A stretch of 64,000 nt of DNA from Acidimicrobiales bacterium (GTDB lineage: Bacteria > Actinomycetota > Acidimicrobiia > Acidimicrobiales > SKKL01), in NCBI GenBank assembly GCA_034521975.1, contig JAXHLR010000006.1, positions 434,001-498,000 of the forward strand. Direction: 5' to 3'. Made by a program: the position numbers and the translations under genes. Positions 1 to 8,982 of this stretch are shown here, one piece after another (the stretch's first letter is position 1; each line of letters starts with the position of its first letter). Below the pieces are notes generated by a model, which saw only the letters and a program-made list of their open reading frames with translations, was not told the origin of the DNA and searched no databases.

Positions 1-798
1 CTGGCGATCTACTGGGGGAACCGCAACTGGCACCCGTTGCTCAGCGACACGGTGGCCCAGATGGCCGACGACGGCGTCGAGCGGGCGCTGGCCTTCGTGA
101 CCTCGGCCTACAGCTCGTACTCGGGATGCCGCCAGTACCGCGAGGACATCGAAGCGGCTCGAGCCGCGGTGGGTGAACGAGCGCCGTCGATCGACAAGAT
201 CCGCCAGTTCTGGAACCACCCGGGGTTCATCGAACCGTTCCGGAACGGGCTGCGAGCCGCGCTCGACACCCTGGAGCCCGAACGGCGGCGGCGGGCGCGG
301 GTGGTGTTCACCGCCCACTCGCTGCCGCTGTCCCTCGCCGCAACCAGCGACTACCAGGCCCAGCTGCACGACGCGGTCGCTCTCGTGGCCGACGATGTCG
401 CCCCCGATCTGGAGCGGGACCTGGTCTGGCAGTCCCGGAGCGGTCCTCCTCAGGTGCCATGGCTCGAGCCCGACATCAACGACCACCTGCGGTCGATCGT
501 CTCCGAAGGCGTCGACACGGCGGTCGTGGTCCCGATCGGATTCGTCTCCGATCACCAGGAGGTCGTCTTCGACCTCGACACCCAGGCGCGGGCCACCGCC
601 GACCAGTTGGGGATGCATCTCGTCCGCGTCCCGACGCCCGGCACCGACCCCACCTTCGTCGCCATGGTTCGTGAGCTGATCGTCGAGCACCTCGACCCCG
701 AAGCACCCCGCAGGGCGCTCGGGCCTCTCGGGGTCCGAGCCGCTCGCTGCGCGCCGGACTGCTGTCCGGCGCCACCGCGACAGCCGGATCGGCCATGA
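1..798 (+). CDS. hemH: Ferrochelatase, 3' part (5' end outside window)
   Basis: The reading frame is open from base 1, so only the last 265 residues are visible. Ferrochelatase (coproporphyrin ferrochelatase in Gram-positive lineages) inserts Fe2+ into the porphyrin at the end of haem synthesis. The fragment opens with the conserved YWGNRNW stretch, has the TAHSLP motif with the metal-handling His at fragment residue 106, and GFVSDHQEV carrying the second conserved acidic region. A Cys in SGCRQYRE (residue 43) and a C-terminal CAPDCC (residues 250, 254, 255) match the spacing of the four [2Fe-2S] ligands known in actinobacterial ferrochelatases. The next gene starts 37 bp downstream on the same strand. 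Function is well supported; which porphyrin it uses is inferred. Confidence 0.93.
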   Translation: MAIYWGNRNWHPLLSDTVAQMADDGVERALAFVTSAYSSYSGCRQYREDIEAARAAVGERAPSIDKIRQFWNHPGFIEPFRNGLRAALDTLEPERRRRARVVFTAHSLPLSLAATSDYQAQLHDAVALVADDVAPDLERDLVWQSRSGPPQVPWLEPDINDHLRSIVSEGVDTAVVVPIGFVSDHQEVVFDLDTQARATADQLGMHLVRVPTPGTDPTFVAMVRELIVEHLDPEAPRRALGPLGVRAARCAPDCCPAPPRQPDRP

Positions 799-835
799 TG
801 GCATCGCTCCTGCACGCAACCGGCGGAGGCCGACC

Positions 836-1246
836 ATGACCCGCATCGCAGTCGGAGTCGACGAGTCGCCCGGTGGGCACGCCGCGCTCGCCTGGGCACT
901 GGCCGAAGCCCGACGATGGGGGGCCACCCTCGAGATGGTGGTCGCCTGGTCCTACCTGGTCCAGCCGGTCGCGGAGTTCCAGCCGGACTTCGACGACGCC
1001 GCGGCGCGCGACCTGCTCGACACGATGCTGGCCGAGCACGACACCTCCGGCGTCGAGATCGAACCGGTCATCATCAACGAGCTCCCCGTCCAGGCCCTGC
1101 TCCACGTGGCCGAGGAGGCCGATCTCCTCGTCGTCGGCGCTCGCGGCCTCGGCGGGTTCGCCGGGCTACTGCTCGGGTCGGTCAGCCAGCAGGTCTCCAC
1201 CCACGCCCCGTGCCCGGTCGTGATCGTCCACCGCGCCCCGGACTGA
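836..1246 (+). CDS. Universal stress protein (UspA family)
   Basis: This is a 136-residue single-domain Usp protein. The N-terminus [14 protein letters not shown] is the first beta strand and phosphate loop, and VVGARGLGG followed by GLLLGS matches the ATP-binding G-x2-G-x9-G-S pattern near residues 102-116, so this is probably an ATP-binding member rather than a UspA-like non-binder. Usp proteins are cytoplasmic dimers linked to stress and dormancy; the specific role here is unknown. A GGCGGAGG ribosome-binding site sits about 7 nt before the ATG. It lies between hemH and an MFS exporter on the same strand. Confidence 0.9.
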   Translation: MTRIAVGVDESPGGHAALAWALAEARRWGATLEMVVAWSYLVQPVAEFQPDFDDAAARDLLDTMLAEHDTSGVEIEPVIINELPVQALLHVAEEADLLVVGARGLGGFAGLLLGSVSQQVSTHAPCPVVIVHRAPD

Positions 1247-1306
1247 GGCCGCCCGCGCGCTCAACTGGCCAGCCCGGCTCCTGCCGCCGGTAGACTCCTT
1301 CCTCCC

Positions 1307-2827
1307 GTGCCAGCTACGTCCACCCTCACTGCAGCCCGACAGCGCCTGCGGGGCCGTCTCGAGGCCAAGGGGAGCTACCAGCGCTGGGTGCTGTTCGCCG
1401 CTCTGGCGGGCATGTTCGCCACCTCGTTCCCCATCACCATCCTGTCGGTCTCGCTCACCGACATCGCCGACGAGTTCGGCACCTCCACCTCGGTGCTCAC
1501 CTGGGTGATCTCGGCTCCGATGCTGCTGTCGGCCCTCTCCCTGCCCATCCTCGGCAAGCTCGGCGACCTCCACGGCCACCGCAAGGTGTTCCTCATCGGC
1601 TTCACCATCGCCACCACGGTCGCCGCCGTCACCGCCCTGGCCTGGAACGCCACCAGCCTCATCGGCCTGCGATCGCTCGCCCAGATCGTCGGAGGAGCGA
1701 CCCAACCGACCTCGATGGCGCTGGTGATGCTGGTCTTCGCCCCCAAGGACAGGGTGAAGGCCATCGGCTACTGGTCGCTCGTCGCCGCCGGGGCCCCGGC
1801 CATCGGCCTCGCGGCCGGTGGCCCGCTGGTCGACCTCGTCGGCTGGCGGCTCATCTTCGTGCTCCAGGCGGGCCTGGCCGCGACCGCGCTGTGCTTCGCC
1901 GCGGTGATCCTGCCCGAGAGCGAGCCGAAGCAAGTCCGCTTCGACGTGCCCGGGGCGGCCGCGCTCACCGTGGTGGTGGGCTGTGCCATGTTGGCCATCG
2001 GCCAGGGCGGCACGTGGGGCCTCGACCACCCCGCCATCCTCGCCTCTCTCGCGCTGTTCCCGTTCGCCACCGTGGCGTTCGTGGCGATCGAGCGGCGCTC
2101 GGCGCACCCCCTGGTGCCGCTGGAGTTCCTCGGGCGGCGCAACTTCACCTTCACCCTGCTCACCAGCCTGTTCCTGGGCTCGGTGTACATGGGCGGGTTC
2201 GTGCTCTCCCCCATCGCCCTGCGCGAAGGGTTCGGCCTCACCGCGACCGCCACCGCAGCGATCATGCTCCTGCGCACCGGTGTCTTCTCGCTCTCCTCGC
2301 CCCTCGGGGGCCAGCTCGGCGCACGGGTCGGCACCAGACCGGGCGCGCTGATCGGTACGGGTTTCCTCGTGGTGGCCATGGGGGCGTTCATGTTCGGCAG
2401 CGGCCAGGCGCTGCTGCTGGTGTTCTGCGGGGCGCTGCTCGCCCAGGGACTCGGCAACGGGCTGGCACGGCCTCCGATCACCGCCGCGCTGGCCAACTCG
2501 GTGCCCGAGACCGATCTGGGACTCGCCACCTCGCTACAGCGGATGACCTACCAGATCGGCAACGCCTTCGGCATCGCGCTGCTCTCGGCGGTCTATGACG
2601 ACTCGGGCCGGGCCGAGGCCTTCGTCACCCCCTTCGGCGTCGGTGCTGCACTCGGCCTGGTGGCGATGCTCTTCGCCAGCTTCCTCATCCCCGACGAGCA
2701 CCACGAACCCCGCGAACCCGACGCCAGCGAGCCCAGCGAGTCCGGCGAGTCCGGCGAGTCCGGCGAGTCCGGCGACTCGGCACCAGCTCGGTCGGAGGCC
2801 CGGCCGGCACCCTCACCCTCGCGCTGA
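1307..2827 (+). CDS. MFS transporter, DHA2-like (14-TM drug:H+ antiporter family)
   Basis: This 506-residue membrane protein begins at a GTG ten bases after a TAGACT box. MFS motif A is visible as GKLGDLHGHRKV around residues 84-95, and the many hydrophobic segments and length fit the 14-helix DHA2 subfamily of proton-driven exporters. The last about 45 residues are a hydrophilic tail rich in Glu, Ser and Gly, built partly from SGE triplets, and are probably cytoplasmic and disordered. The stop overlaps the convergent downstream gene by 15 bp. Substrate cannot be told from sequence. Confidence 0.88.
   Translation: MPATSTLTAARQRLRGRLEAKGSYQRWVLFAALAGMFATSFPITILSVSLTDIADEFGTSTSVLTWVISAPMLLSALSLPILGKLGDLHGHRKVFLIGFTIATTVAAVTALAWNATSLIGLRSLAQIVGGATQPTSMALVMLVFAPKDRVKAIGYWSLVAAGAPAIGLAAGGPLVDLVGWRLIFVLQAGLAATALCFAAVILPESEPKQVRFDVPGAAALTVVVGCAMLAIGQGGTWGLDHPAILASLALFPFATVAFVAIERRSAHPLVPLEFLGRRNFTFTLLTSLFLGSVYMGGFVLSPIALREGFGLTATATAAIMLLRTGVFSLSSPLGGQLGARVGTRPGALIGTGFLVVAMGAFMFGSGQALLLVFCGALLAQGLGNGLARPPITAALANSVPETDLGLATSLQRMTYQIGNAFGIALLSAVYDDSGRAEAFVTPFGVGAALGLVAMLFASFLIPDEHHEPREPDASEPSESGESGESGESGDSAPARSEARPAPSPSR
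2738..2773 (+). repeat. 9-bp tandem repeat, 4 copies of GAGTCCGGC
   Basis: Four perfect head-to-tail copies of GAGTCCGGC lie at 2738-2773, with a diverged copy before (GAGCCCAGC) and a partial one after. They code for the ESG repeat in the C-terminal tail of the MFS transporter. The 9-bp unit keeps the frame, so copy-number change would lengthen or shorten the tail without breaking it. Confidence 0.9.
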
Positions 2828-3166
2828 ATGCGCGGCGTGCACCAGGGCGAGCTCGGCCGACCACGCCGCTGATCGGTCCTCGACCGCACGGCCCCGCTCC
2901 GCCGCCAGGCGGAAGAAACCGCCCCCGGGAAGTCCGCTCGACTGCCGCACCACCACGGCGGTGAGCAGACCCCGACCGGCCTCGTCCTCGCGGGTCGACA
3001 CCGAGCGCAGCACCGGAGCCAGGTCGGATTCGGCGAGCACACGCAGGTCCGGGTCGCGCTCGGCCAGGGCATCGAGCAGTTGTCCGTAGGTGATCGTCGT
3101 GCCCCGGCGGGCCACGCCGAGGAGGATGCCGGCCACCGCTTCCACCACATCGTCTGCCACGGTCAC
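2813..3166 (-). CDS. Hypothetical protein, 117 aa
   Basis: The gene starts at GTG and shares 15 bp of its 3' end with the convergent MFS gene. The N-terminal half ([15 protein letters not shown], then [19 protein letters not shown]) reads as alternating helices, followed by a short GLLTAVVV strand and a GGGFF turn. This resembles a small helical domain followed by a beta element, but I do not recognise the family. Codon usage is strongly G/C at third positions, as in the neighbouring genes, which supports it being real. No signal peptide or membrane segment is evident. Confidence 0.65.
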   Translation of the reverse strand: MTVADDVVEAVAGILLGVARRGTTITYGQLLDALAERDPDLRVLAESDLAPVLRSVSTREDEAGRGLLTAVVVRQSSGLPGGGFFRLAAERGRAVEDRSAAWSAELALVHAAHSARG

Positions 3167-3195
3167 CGACGATAGGCCCCTCTATGGTTGGCACC

Positions 3196-3468
3196 ATGAG
3201 CGCCACCACGATCCTCGGGCACTCGATCGACCGGCGAGAGGACCCCGGTCCGCTCACCGGGTCCACCCCATTTCTGGCCGACCCCCTCGGCGTCAAGGGA
3301 ATCGGCGAGTCGGGCACCACCGGGTCGATCTCGGCGGTGTGGAACGCGGTCGTCGACGCGCTGGCTCCCTACGGCATCGACCACCTCGACCCGCCGTTCA
3401 CCCCCGAGAAGGTGTGGCGAGCGCTCCGCTCAGACCCTGATCATGGCCGCACGGCCCGACCGGCGTAG
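3196..3468 (+). pseudogene. Remnant of a molybdenum hydroxylase large subunit (CoxL/XdhB-like), internally deleted
   Basis: The 90-codon frame carries the typical N-terminus of xanthine dehydrogenase/CO dehydrogenase large subunits ([15 protein letters not shown], usual form G-x-x-x-RREDP-LLTG) joined directly to the typical C-terminus ([33 protein letters not shown]). Intact members have about 770-800 residues, so nearly the whole molybdopterin-binding body is missing between residues about 32 and 33, in frame. No small or medium subunit gene lies beside it. It also overlaps the convergent methyltransferase gene by 28 bp. An ATG at 3184 is in frame, but homologues usually start near MSATTILG. 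I read it as a decayed gene; a short expressed peptide cannot be excluded. Confidence 0.8.
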
Positions 3469-4055
3469 GTGTAGCTCATCGACTTGGGGCCGGCGATGTA
3501 GAAGTTGGCCAGGTGCTCGAGCTCGAATCCGGCGTCCTCGACCAGCGCGTCGATGGGCCGGTCGAGGTGGCAACCGCCGGCGATGCGCTGCTGGATGGGG
3601 TCGAGGCGCTCCTGCCAGCGGGCGACCTTGGGGTCGGGCGAGTGACCGTGCTCGAGGAAGTGCAGCTGGCCGCCGGGTCTCAACACGCGGATCATCTCGG
3701 TGAGTGCGAGCTCGACGTGGGGGATCGTGCACAACGTCCAGGTGGTGAACACCTCGTCGACGCTGGCGTCCTCCAGCGGGAGGTGCTCGCCGTCGAGGCC
3801 GATGAACTCGATCGGGACCGTCGCGTCGGCGACGCGCTTCGCGGCGAGTCGCCGCCCGACCTCCGACGGGTCGACGGCGTAGACCTTGGTGACCGCCGGC
3901 GGGTAGTGCGGTACGTTCAGGCCCGAGCCGAACCCGACCTCGAGGACCTCGCCGGACAGATCCTGGGCAACACGTGCACGGAGCTTGGCGAAGCCCTTGG
4001 TGCCGAGCACCTTGTCGATGACCCTCGGTACCACCTGTCGTTCGTAGAAGCCCAT
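3441..4055 (-). CDS. Class I SAM-dependent methyltransferase
   Basis: The 204-residue protein has methyltransferase motif [14 protein letters not shown], near residues 35-47, an acidic residue ending the next strand (KVYAVDPS) and the motif-III-like region [15 protein letters not shown] at about 125-139. This is the Methyltransf_11/UbiE-like layout of small-molecule methyltransferases; the substrate is unknown. The start is supported by TACCCT ending 7 nt before the ATG on the minus strand, an apparent leaderless promoter. Its 3' end overlaps the CoxL-like remnant. Confidence 0.88.
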   Translation of the reverse strand: MGFYERQVVPRVIDKVLGTKGFAKLRARVAQDLSGEVLEVGFGSGLNVPHYPPAVTKVYAVDPSEVGRRLAAKRVADATVPIEFIGLDGEHLPLEDASVDEVFTTWTLCTIPHVELALTEMIRVLRPGGQLHFLEHGHSPDPKVARWQERLDPIQQRIAGGCHLDRPIDALVEDAGFELEHLANFYIAGPKSMSYTYAGRAVRP

Positions 4056-4062
4056 GGGGCCC

Positions 4063-4068
4063 AGGGTA
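4063..4068 (-). promoter_or_regulatory. Probable -10 box of a leaderless promoter (TACCCT)
   Basis: On the minus strand TACCCT is followed by 7 nt and then the ATG of the methyltransferase at 4055. No Shine-Dalgarno sequence fits in the gap, so transcription most likely starts at or next to the start codon. A -35 element is not obvious. Confidence 0.45.
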
Positions 4069-4077
4069 CGGGCGATC

Positions 4078-4701
4078 TCAGTCCGAGGCGGGCGCGCGGT
4101 AGATGTCGCGGGTGACCTCGTCGACCAACTGGGTGCGCGGGGTCCACTCGAGCCGGCCGTCGGTCACCAGCTCGCGCACGGCGGGCACGGGATCGGGATC
4201 GGAGAAGAAGCGCTCATCGTCGTAGTCGGTGGGTCGGCCGGTGGCGTCGGCGGTCCACCACGACGCCTCGAGGGCGATGCCGTTGGGATCGGTGAAGTAG
4301 ATCGACCGCAGGACGCCATGGTCGACCACGTCGGTCACCTCGCAGTCGTGGGCCTTGAGACGGTGACGCAACCGGTCGAGTGCCTCCTCGTCGGCGAGAC
4401 CGAGCGCCAGGTGGTCGAACTGCGACGCCTGGGGGAACGGCACCCCGGCGGGCTTGGCGTAGGTGTCGACGGGCTGATCTCGGTACTCGAAGAACGCCAC
4501 GGTCATGCCCGGTGCGAACTCGAAGAAGTAGTGGCGGAACGAGTCGGTGGCCAGGGTCACGACCAAGCGGGCGCCGAGCACGCCGTGCCAGAACCGGGTG
4601 GTGGCATCCATGTCGGTGGTGATGAGCGCCAAGTGGTGCACACCTCGCCACTGCACCGGCGGGGTCTCGGGAGGTGAGCTGGTGGAACCGTTGGCAAGCA
4701 T
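4078..4701 (-). CDS. VOC-superfamily protein (glyoxalase/extradiol dioxygenase fold)
   Basis: The 207-residue protein has two paired beta-alpha-beta-beta-beta modules. Likely metal ligands are His in GVHHLALITTD (near residue 22), His in FDHLALGLAD (about 95) and Glu in GIALEASWW (about 152), the usual H-H-E set of metal-binding VOC enzymes. The family includes glyoxalases, dioxygenases and bleomycin-type resistance proteins, and the reaction here is unknown. I chose the ATG at 4701 over one at 4737 because TACGAT ends 7 nt before it, which fits a leaderless start. The methyltransferase lies 22 bp downstream on the same strand. Confidence 0.87.
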   Translation of the reverse strand: MLANGSTSSPPETPPVQWRGVHHLALITTDMDATTRFWHGVLGARLVVTLATDSFRHYFFEFAPGMTVAFFEYRDQPVDTYAKPAGVPFPQASQFDHLALGLADEEALDRLRHRLKAHDCEVTDVVDHGVLRSIYFTDPNGIALEASWWTADATGRPTDYDDERFFSDPDPVPAVRELVTDGRLEWTPRTQLVDEVTRDIYRAPASD

Positions 4702-4708
4702 GGCATCA

Positions 4709-4714
4709 ATCGTA
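4709..4714 (-). promoter_or_regulatory. Probable -10 box of a leaderless promoter (TACGAT)
   Basis: TACGAT on the minus strand is followed by 7 nt and the ATG at 4701 of the VOC protein gene. It decides between two in-frame starts, since the upstream ATG at 4737 would lie above the promoter. Confidence 0.45.
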
Positions 4715-4750
4715 CAAACCTGAACGAGCCTCGCCACCGCGAGGACTCGC

Positions 4751-4951
4751 TCACAGGGTGATGTCGAAGATCTGGATCAGGCCCACCACGATCAGGTAGA
4801 AGGCCACGACGTAGTTGAGGACCTTGGGAACCAACAAGATGACCACCCCCGCGATGACAGCGATGATCCCGGGAAGGGTGAGGTTCACCGTCACCTCGTT
4901 GATCTCCGCGGTCTCCTGGGCCAGCACGGCAAGGTTGGTCAGCATCGACAT
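4751..4951 (-). CDS. Small membrane protein, DUF3096 family
   Basis: This 66-residue protein has two hydrophobic helices, LPGIIAVIAGVVILLVP and LNYVVAFYLIVVGLIQIF, separated by a short K-containing turn. The pattern ii-G-vliL-vP-lLnyvVA-yLIvvG is that of DUF3096, a small inner-membrane family of unknown function. The start is set by a strong GAGGAGGG ribosome-binding site four bases before the ATG at 4951. A longer in-frame ORF upstream lacks any such signal. It stands alone between EF-G2 and the VOC gene. Confidence 0.82.
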   Translation of the reverse strand: MSMLTNLAVLAQETAEINEVTVNLTLPGIIAVIAGVVILLVPKVLNYVVAFYLIVVGLIQIFDITL

Positions 4952-5123
4952 GATGCCCTCCTCGGTTCGACACGGGTGAGGCCTTGAACCCTCCCCCGGA
5001 CCGCACCACCCCAAACACCAATGGCGGGACGGCGTCATCGGCGACCACCTCCGCCGCTACGCACCACAGCTGCTGCAGGAACCACCCGGCTCCGACGCCG
5101 GCCGATGACCGCCGAGAGGAGGC

Positions 5124-7175
5124 TCAGCTCCGGGGTTCGACGCGCTCGGCGAGGTTCGGGGGCATCACGTCGTACTGCACGTGGCGGGCGGTGAAGCGGC
5201 CCCTCGCCGCGGTGAGCGACCGGAGGTCGATGGCATAGCGGGTGAGCTCGGCGGTCGGCACCATCGCGGTGATGGCCACGCCGTTGGCACCCGCGGGTTC
5301 GGTGCCCGACACCCGTCCCCGGCGCGCCGAGAGATCGCCCATGACGTCGCCCTGCAGCTCGCCGGGCACGACCACGATGACCTCCGACACCGGTTCGAGC
5401 AGCACCGGTCCGGCCTGTTCCATCGCCGCCCGGAACCCCAGGCGACCCGCGGCCCGAAAGCTCATCTCCGACGAGTCGACCGCGTGGGCCTTGCCGTCGA
5501 CGCAGTGCACCCGCACGTCCACCACCGGGTACCCCTTCACCACACCGCCCTCGGCCATCGTGTCGGCGATGCCGCGCTCGACGGCGGGGATGAACTGACG
5601 CGGGATCGCACCGCCCACGATGCGGTCGACGAACTCGAAGCCCGAACCGCGCTCGGTGGGTTCGATCTCCACGTTCACCACGCCGAACTGCCCGTGGCCG
5701 CCCGACTGCTTCTTGTAGCGGCCCTCGGCAGCCGCGGGCGCGGTGATCGTCTCGCGGTAGGCCACCTGCACCGGTTCGGTGTCGACCCCGACACCGAACT
5801 TGCGGGCGAGCCGCTCGAGGGTGACCGACAGGTGGGTGTCGCCGGTGCCCCGGAGCAGGGTCTGGTGGGTCTCGTCGTCGTGGTCGAGCACCAGCACCGG
5901 GTCCTCCTGTCGTAGGCGGGCGATGGCACCGGCCAGCTTGTCCTCGTCGGCCTGGGTCCGGGGCGTGAGCGCCACCGAGTGGACCGGCTCGGGCCAGGCG
6001 ATCCCGGGCACCTGGACCGGCTGATCGCGAGGAGAGAGCGTGTCGTTGGTCTCGGTCCCGCTCAGCTTCGCGACCGCGGCGAGGTCGCCGGCGACGACCG
6101 CGGTGACCGGTTCCTGGTGGTCACCGCGAAGCAGGAACAGTCCATGGAGCCGCTCGTCGGTGCCGGTCCGGCGGTTCACGAGGTGGTCGTCGCTGCGGAT
6201 CGTCCCCGAGAGGACCTTGAACATCGAGATGATCCCCACGTAGGGATCGGCCACGGTCTTGAAGACGAAGGCGAGCGGGTGACCGCCAGGATCGGGGCTG
6301 ATCTCGACGGTGGTGTCCCCGGCCTCGACCGACACCTGTGGGCGATCGGCCGGCGACGGTGCGATCTCACAGAGGTAGTCGCACAGACGGTCGACACCGA
6401 TCAATTTGGTGGCCGACCCCTCGAGCACGGGGAACGCCGCACGCTCCACCATCTCGCGCATGAGCGTGCGCTCGAGCTCGCCGAGGGCGGGTTCATCGCC
6501 TTCGAGGAACCGTTCGAGCATGGTGTCGTCGCCGACGACGATCGCCTCGACCACCTCGTCGTGGACACGGTGTTCGACCTCGGCCAGCTCGTCGGGGACC
6601 GGGCTCTGCTGGGCCGATCCCTCGTCGTAGAGGTAGGCCGTCTCGGTCAGCACGTCGGCGACCCCGTGAAACGCCGACTCCTCCCCGATGGGAAGTTCCA
6701 GCGTCTCGATCCGATCGCCGAAGCGCTCCCGCAGCTCCGCCAAGGTCCGGTCGAACGATGCCCGCTCGCGGTCCAGCTTGTTGACAAAGACCATGCGGGG
6801 CACGTCGAGCTCGTCGCAGAGCCGCCACGCGTTGTCGGTACCGACCTGGATGCCGTCGACCGCGCTGACGACGATCACCGCGACGTCGGCCACCGCCAGT
6901 GCCGCCCTGACCTCGCCCTCGAAGTCGGGATCTCCCGGCGTGTCGATGATGTTGAGCTTGTATCCCTTCCAGTCGAACGGGACGACCGACAGGGCGAGCG
7001 AGATCCCGTGGGAGATCTCCTCGGCGTCGGTGTCGGCGAGGGTGGTTCCGTCCTCGACCCGACCGAGCCGGCCGATCAGCCCGGCACGCAGGGCCATGGC
7101 CTCGAGCAACGTCGTCTTGCCCGACGCACTGTGGCCGAGGAGGGCGACGTTGCGGATCCGATCGGTGCTGACCAT
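5124..7175 (-). CDS. fusA2: Elongation factor G-like protein EF-G2
   Basis: The 683-residue protein has the EF-G domain order: G domain (P-loop GHSASGKTT at residues 14-22, NKLDRE as G4), a beta-barrel domain II, and domains III-V including RYKKQSGGHGQFG. The G3 motif is DTPGDPDF, so the His that catalyses GTP hydrolysis in EF-G (DTPGHVDF) is replaced by Asp. This and the length match the actinobacterial EF-G2 paralogues, whose mycobacterial members bind GTP but show little or no ribosome-stimulated GTPase. It is therefore probably not the main translocase; its role is unsettled. A GGGAGACACG site precedes the ATG. The neighbours (DUF3096, pgi) give no functional hint. Confidence 0.88.
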   Translation of the reverse strand: MVSTDRIRNVALLGHSASGKTTLLEAMALRAGLIGRLGRVEDGTTLADTDAEEISHGISLALSVVPFDWKGYKLNIIDTPGDPDFEGEVRAALAVADVAVIVVSAVDGIQVGTDNAWRLCDELDVPRMVFVNKLDRERASFDRTLAELRERFGDRIETLELPIGEESAFHGVADVLTETAYLYDEGSAQQSPVPDELAEVEHRVHDEVVEAIVVGDDTMLERFLEGDEPALGELERTLMREMVERAAFPVLEGSATKLIGVDRLCDYLCEIAPSPADRPQVSVEAGDTTVEISPDPGGHPLAFVFKTVADPYVGIISMFKVLSGTIRSDDHLVNRRTGTDERLHGLFLLRGDHQEPVTAVVAGDLAAVAKLSGTETNDTLSPRDQPVQVPGIAWPEPVHSVALTPRTQADEDKLAGAIARLRQEDPVLVLDHDDETHQTLLRGTGDTHLSVTLERLARKFGVGVDTEPVQVAYRETITAPAAAEGRYKKQSGGHGQFGVVNVEIEPTERGSGFEFVDRIVGGAIPRQFIPAVERGIADTMAEGGVVKGYPVVDVRVHCVDGKAHAVDSSEMSFRAAGRLGFRAAMEQAGPVLLEPVSEVIVVVPGELQGDVMGDLSARRGRVSGTEPAGANGVAITAMVPTAELTRYAIDLRSLTAARGRFTARHVQYDVMPPNLAERVEPRS

Positions 7176-7238
7176 CGTGTCTCCCGGTTCTCCCGCTGGT
7201 CCGACCTATCTCATCTGCCGGACAGTACCGGAGCGCGT

Positions 7239-8900
7239 TCAGCTCTGCCCAGGGTCCGAAGGCCCTGACCGCCAGGGCGATCGCCGGTACCGCTCGACCA
7301 GGTTCGCGGTCGACGGATCGTGATCCGCGGGGGCCGAGCCCGATGGATCGAGCTCGGCGACGATGCGGTTGGCCAGCACCTTGCCCAGTTCGACACCCCA
7401 TTGATCGAAGGCGTTGATCCCCCAGATGGTCGCCTGGGTGAACACCTTGTGCTCGTAGAGCGCGATGAGCGCCCCCAGGGAGTAGGGCGACAGCTCGTCC
7501 AGGAGCAACGTGGTGGTGGGACGGTTGCCGTCGAACACCTTGTGGGGCACCAGGTGGTCGGGCACACCCTCGGCGCGCACCTCATCCGGTGTGCGTCCGA
7601 CGGCCAGGGCCTCGGTCTGGGCGAACAGGTTGGCCATGAGCAGATCGTGCTGGTGATCGAGGCCGTGGTTGGGGGTGACCACACCGATGAAGTCGGCCGG
7701 CACCACCTGGGTTCCCTGGTGCAGCAGCTGGAAGAAGGCGTGCTGTCCGTTGGTGCCGGGCTCGCCCCACACGACCGGACCCGTCGCCCACCGGACCGGC
7801 TCGCCGTCGAGGGTGATCGATTTGCCGTTGCTCTCCATCTCGAGCTGCTGCAGGTACGCGGGGAACCGGGCAAGCTCTTGCGCGTAGGGAAGGACCGCGT
7901 GGGTCGCCGCACCGAAGAAGTTCGTGTACCAGACCCCGAGGAGACCCATGAGCACGGGGAGGTTGCGCTCGAGAGGCGCGGTCCGGACGTGGTCGTCCAC
8001 CGCGCGGAAACCAGCCAGCAGATCCTGGAACCGTTCGGGGCCGACGGCGAGCATCAGCGACAAGCCGATGGCCGACTCGATCGAGTAGCGCCCCCCGACC
8101 CAGTCCCAGAACCCGAACATGTTGGCAGGATCGATGCCGAACGCTTCGACCTCGCCGGTGTTGGTCGAGACGGCGACGAAGTGCCGGGCCACCGCGTCCT
8201 CGCCCAGCGACTCGGTCAGCCAGGCCCGAGCGGTGCGGGCGTTGGTGAGGGTCTCGGCGGTGGTGAAGGTCTTGGAGGCGACGATGAAGAGGGTGGTGGC
8301 GGGGTCGAGGTCGCGGAGGGCCCAGTCGATGTCGGCACCATCGACGTTGGAGACGAATCGGTGGGTCCGACTCGGGTCGGTGCAGGTGCGCAGGGCTTCG
8401 GTGGCCATGGCCGGACCGAGGTCGGATCCGCCGATGCCGATGTTCACCACCGCCCGGATCGAGGCACCGGTCGCGCCCAGCCACTCGCCGGACCGCACGG
8501 CGATCGCGAAGCGAGCCATCTCGTCCAGGACGCGGTGCACGTCGGGCACCACGTCGTGGCCGTCGACGGTGACCGAGGTGTCGCGCGGCGCCCGCAGCGC
8601 CACGTGCAGCGCCGCCCGGTCCTCGGTGGCGTTGATGTGCTCCCCGGCGAACATGGCCTCGATCTGGCGGGGGACGCCTGCCCGTTCGGCCAGCGCCACG
8701 AGCAACCCGACGGTCTCGCCGGTCAACCGGTGCTTGCTGAGATCGGCGTGGAGGCCGGGGAGGTCGAGGGTGAGCTGGTCGAGCCGCCCCGGCTCGTGGA
8801 GCAGCTCGCGGAGGTGGCGGTGCTCGATCCGACGATGGTGGTCGACCAGGGCGGCCCATTCGGGTGTGTCGACGATCGGTGTGGGTCGGGAGCGCTCCAT
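7239..8900 (-). CDS. pgi: Glucose-6-phosphate isomerase
   Basis: This 553-residue enzyme interconverts glucose 6-phosphate and fructose 6-phosphate in glycolysis and gluconeogenesis. Full PGI signatures are present: [12 protein letters not shown] (about residues 149-160), the phosphate-loop region [31 protein letters not shown] (about 265-282) and the C-terminal GVELGKVLA. The length is normal for the long bacterial form. TAGGCT lies 9 nt before the ATG, suggesting a very short or absent leader. It lies 63 bp upstream of EF-G2 on the same strand and may be cotranscribed. Confidence 0.96.
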   Translation of the reverse strand: MERSRPTPIVDTPEWAALVDHHRRIEHRHLRELLHEPGRLDQLTLDLPGLHADLSKHRLTGETVGLLVALAERAGVPRQIEAMFAGEHINATEDRAALHVALRAPRDTSVTVDGHDVVPDVHRVLDEMARFAIAVRSGEWLGATGASIRAVVNIGIGGSDLGPAMATEALRTCTDPSRTHRFVSNVDGADIDWALRDLDPATTLFIVASKTFTTAETLTNARTARAWLTESLGEDAVARHFVAVSTNTGEVEAFGIDPANMFGFWDWVGGRYSIESAIGLSLMLAVGPERFQDLLAGFRAVDDHVRTAPLERNLPVLMGLLGVWYTNFFGAATHAVLPYAQELARFPAYLQQLEMESNGKSITLDGEPVRWATGPVVWGEPGTNGQHAFFQLLHQGTQVVPADFIGVVTPNHGLDHQHDLLMANLFAQTEALAVGRTPDEVRAEGVPDHLVPHKVFDGNRPTTTLLLDELSPYSLGALIALYEHKVFTQATIWGINAFDQWGVELGKVLANRIVAELDPSGSAPADHDPSTANLVERYRRSPWRSGPSDPGQS

Positions 8901-8982
8901 GGTGACGCGAGCCTACTGGAGGCCAACGGTCGCCCTGAGTGGGCCCACCCGCATGTTGCCAAACCTCGGTCGCCTCGGCGGC

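Noticed and set aside
2738-2773. Short regular repeats as a CRISPR or iteron array
   Set aside because: The unit is 9 bp without spacers and lies inside a coding sequence.
5979-7268. 429-residue plus-strand frame opposite EF-G2
   Set aside because: It is antisense to a gene with clear motifs and shows no recognisable protein features.
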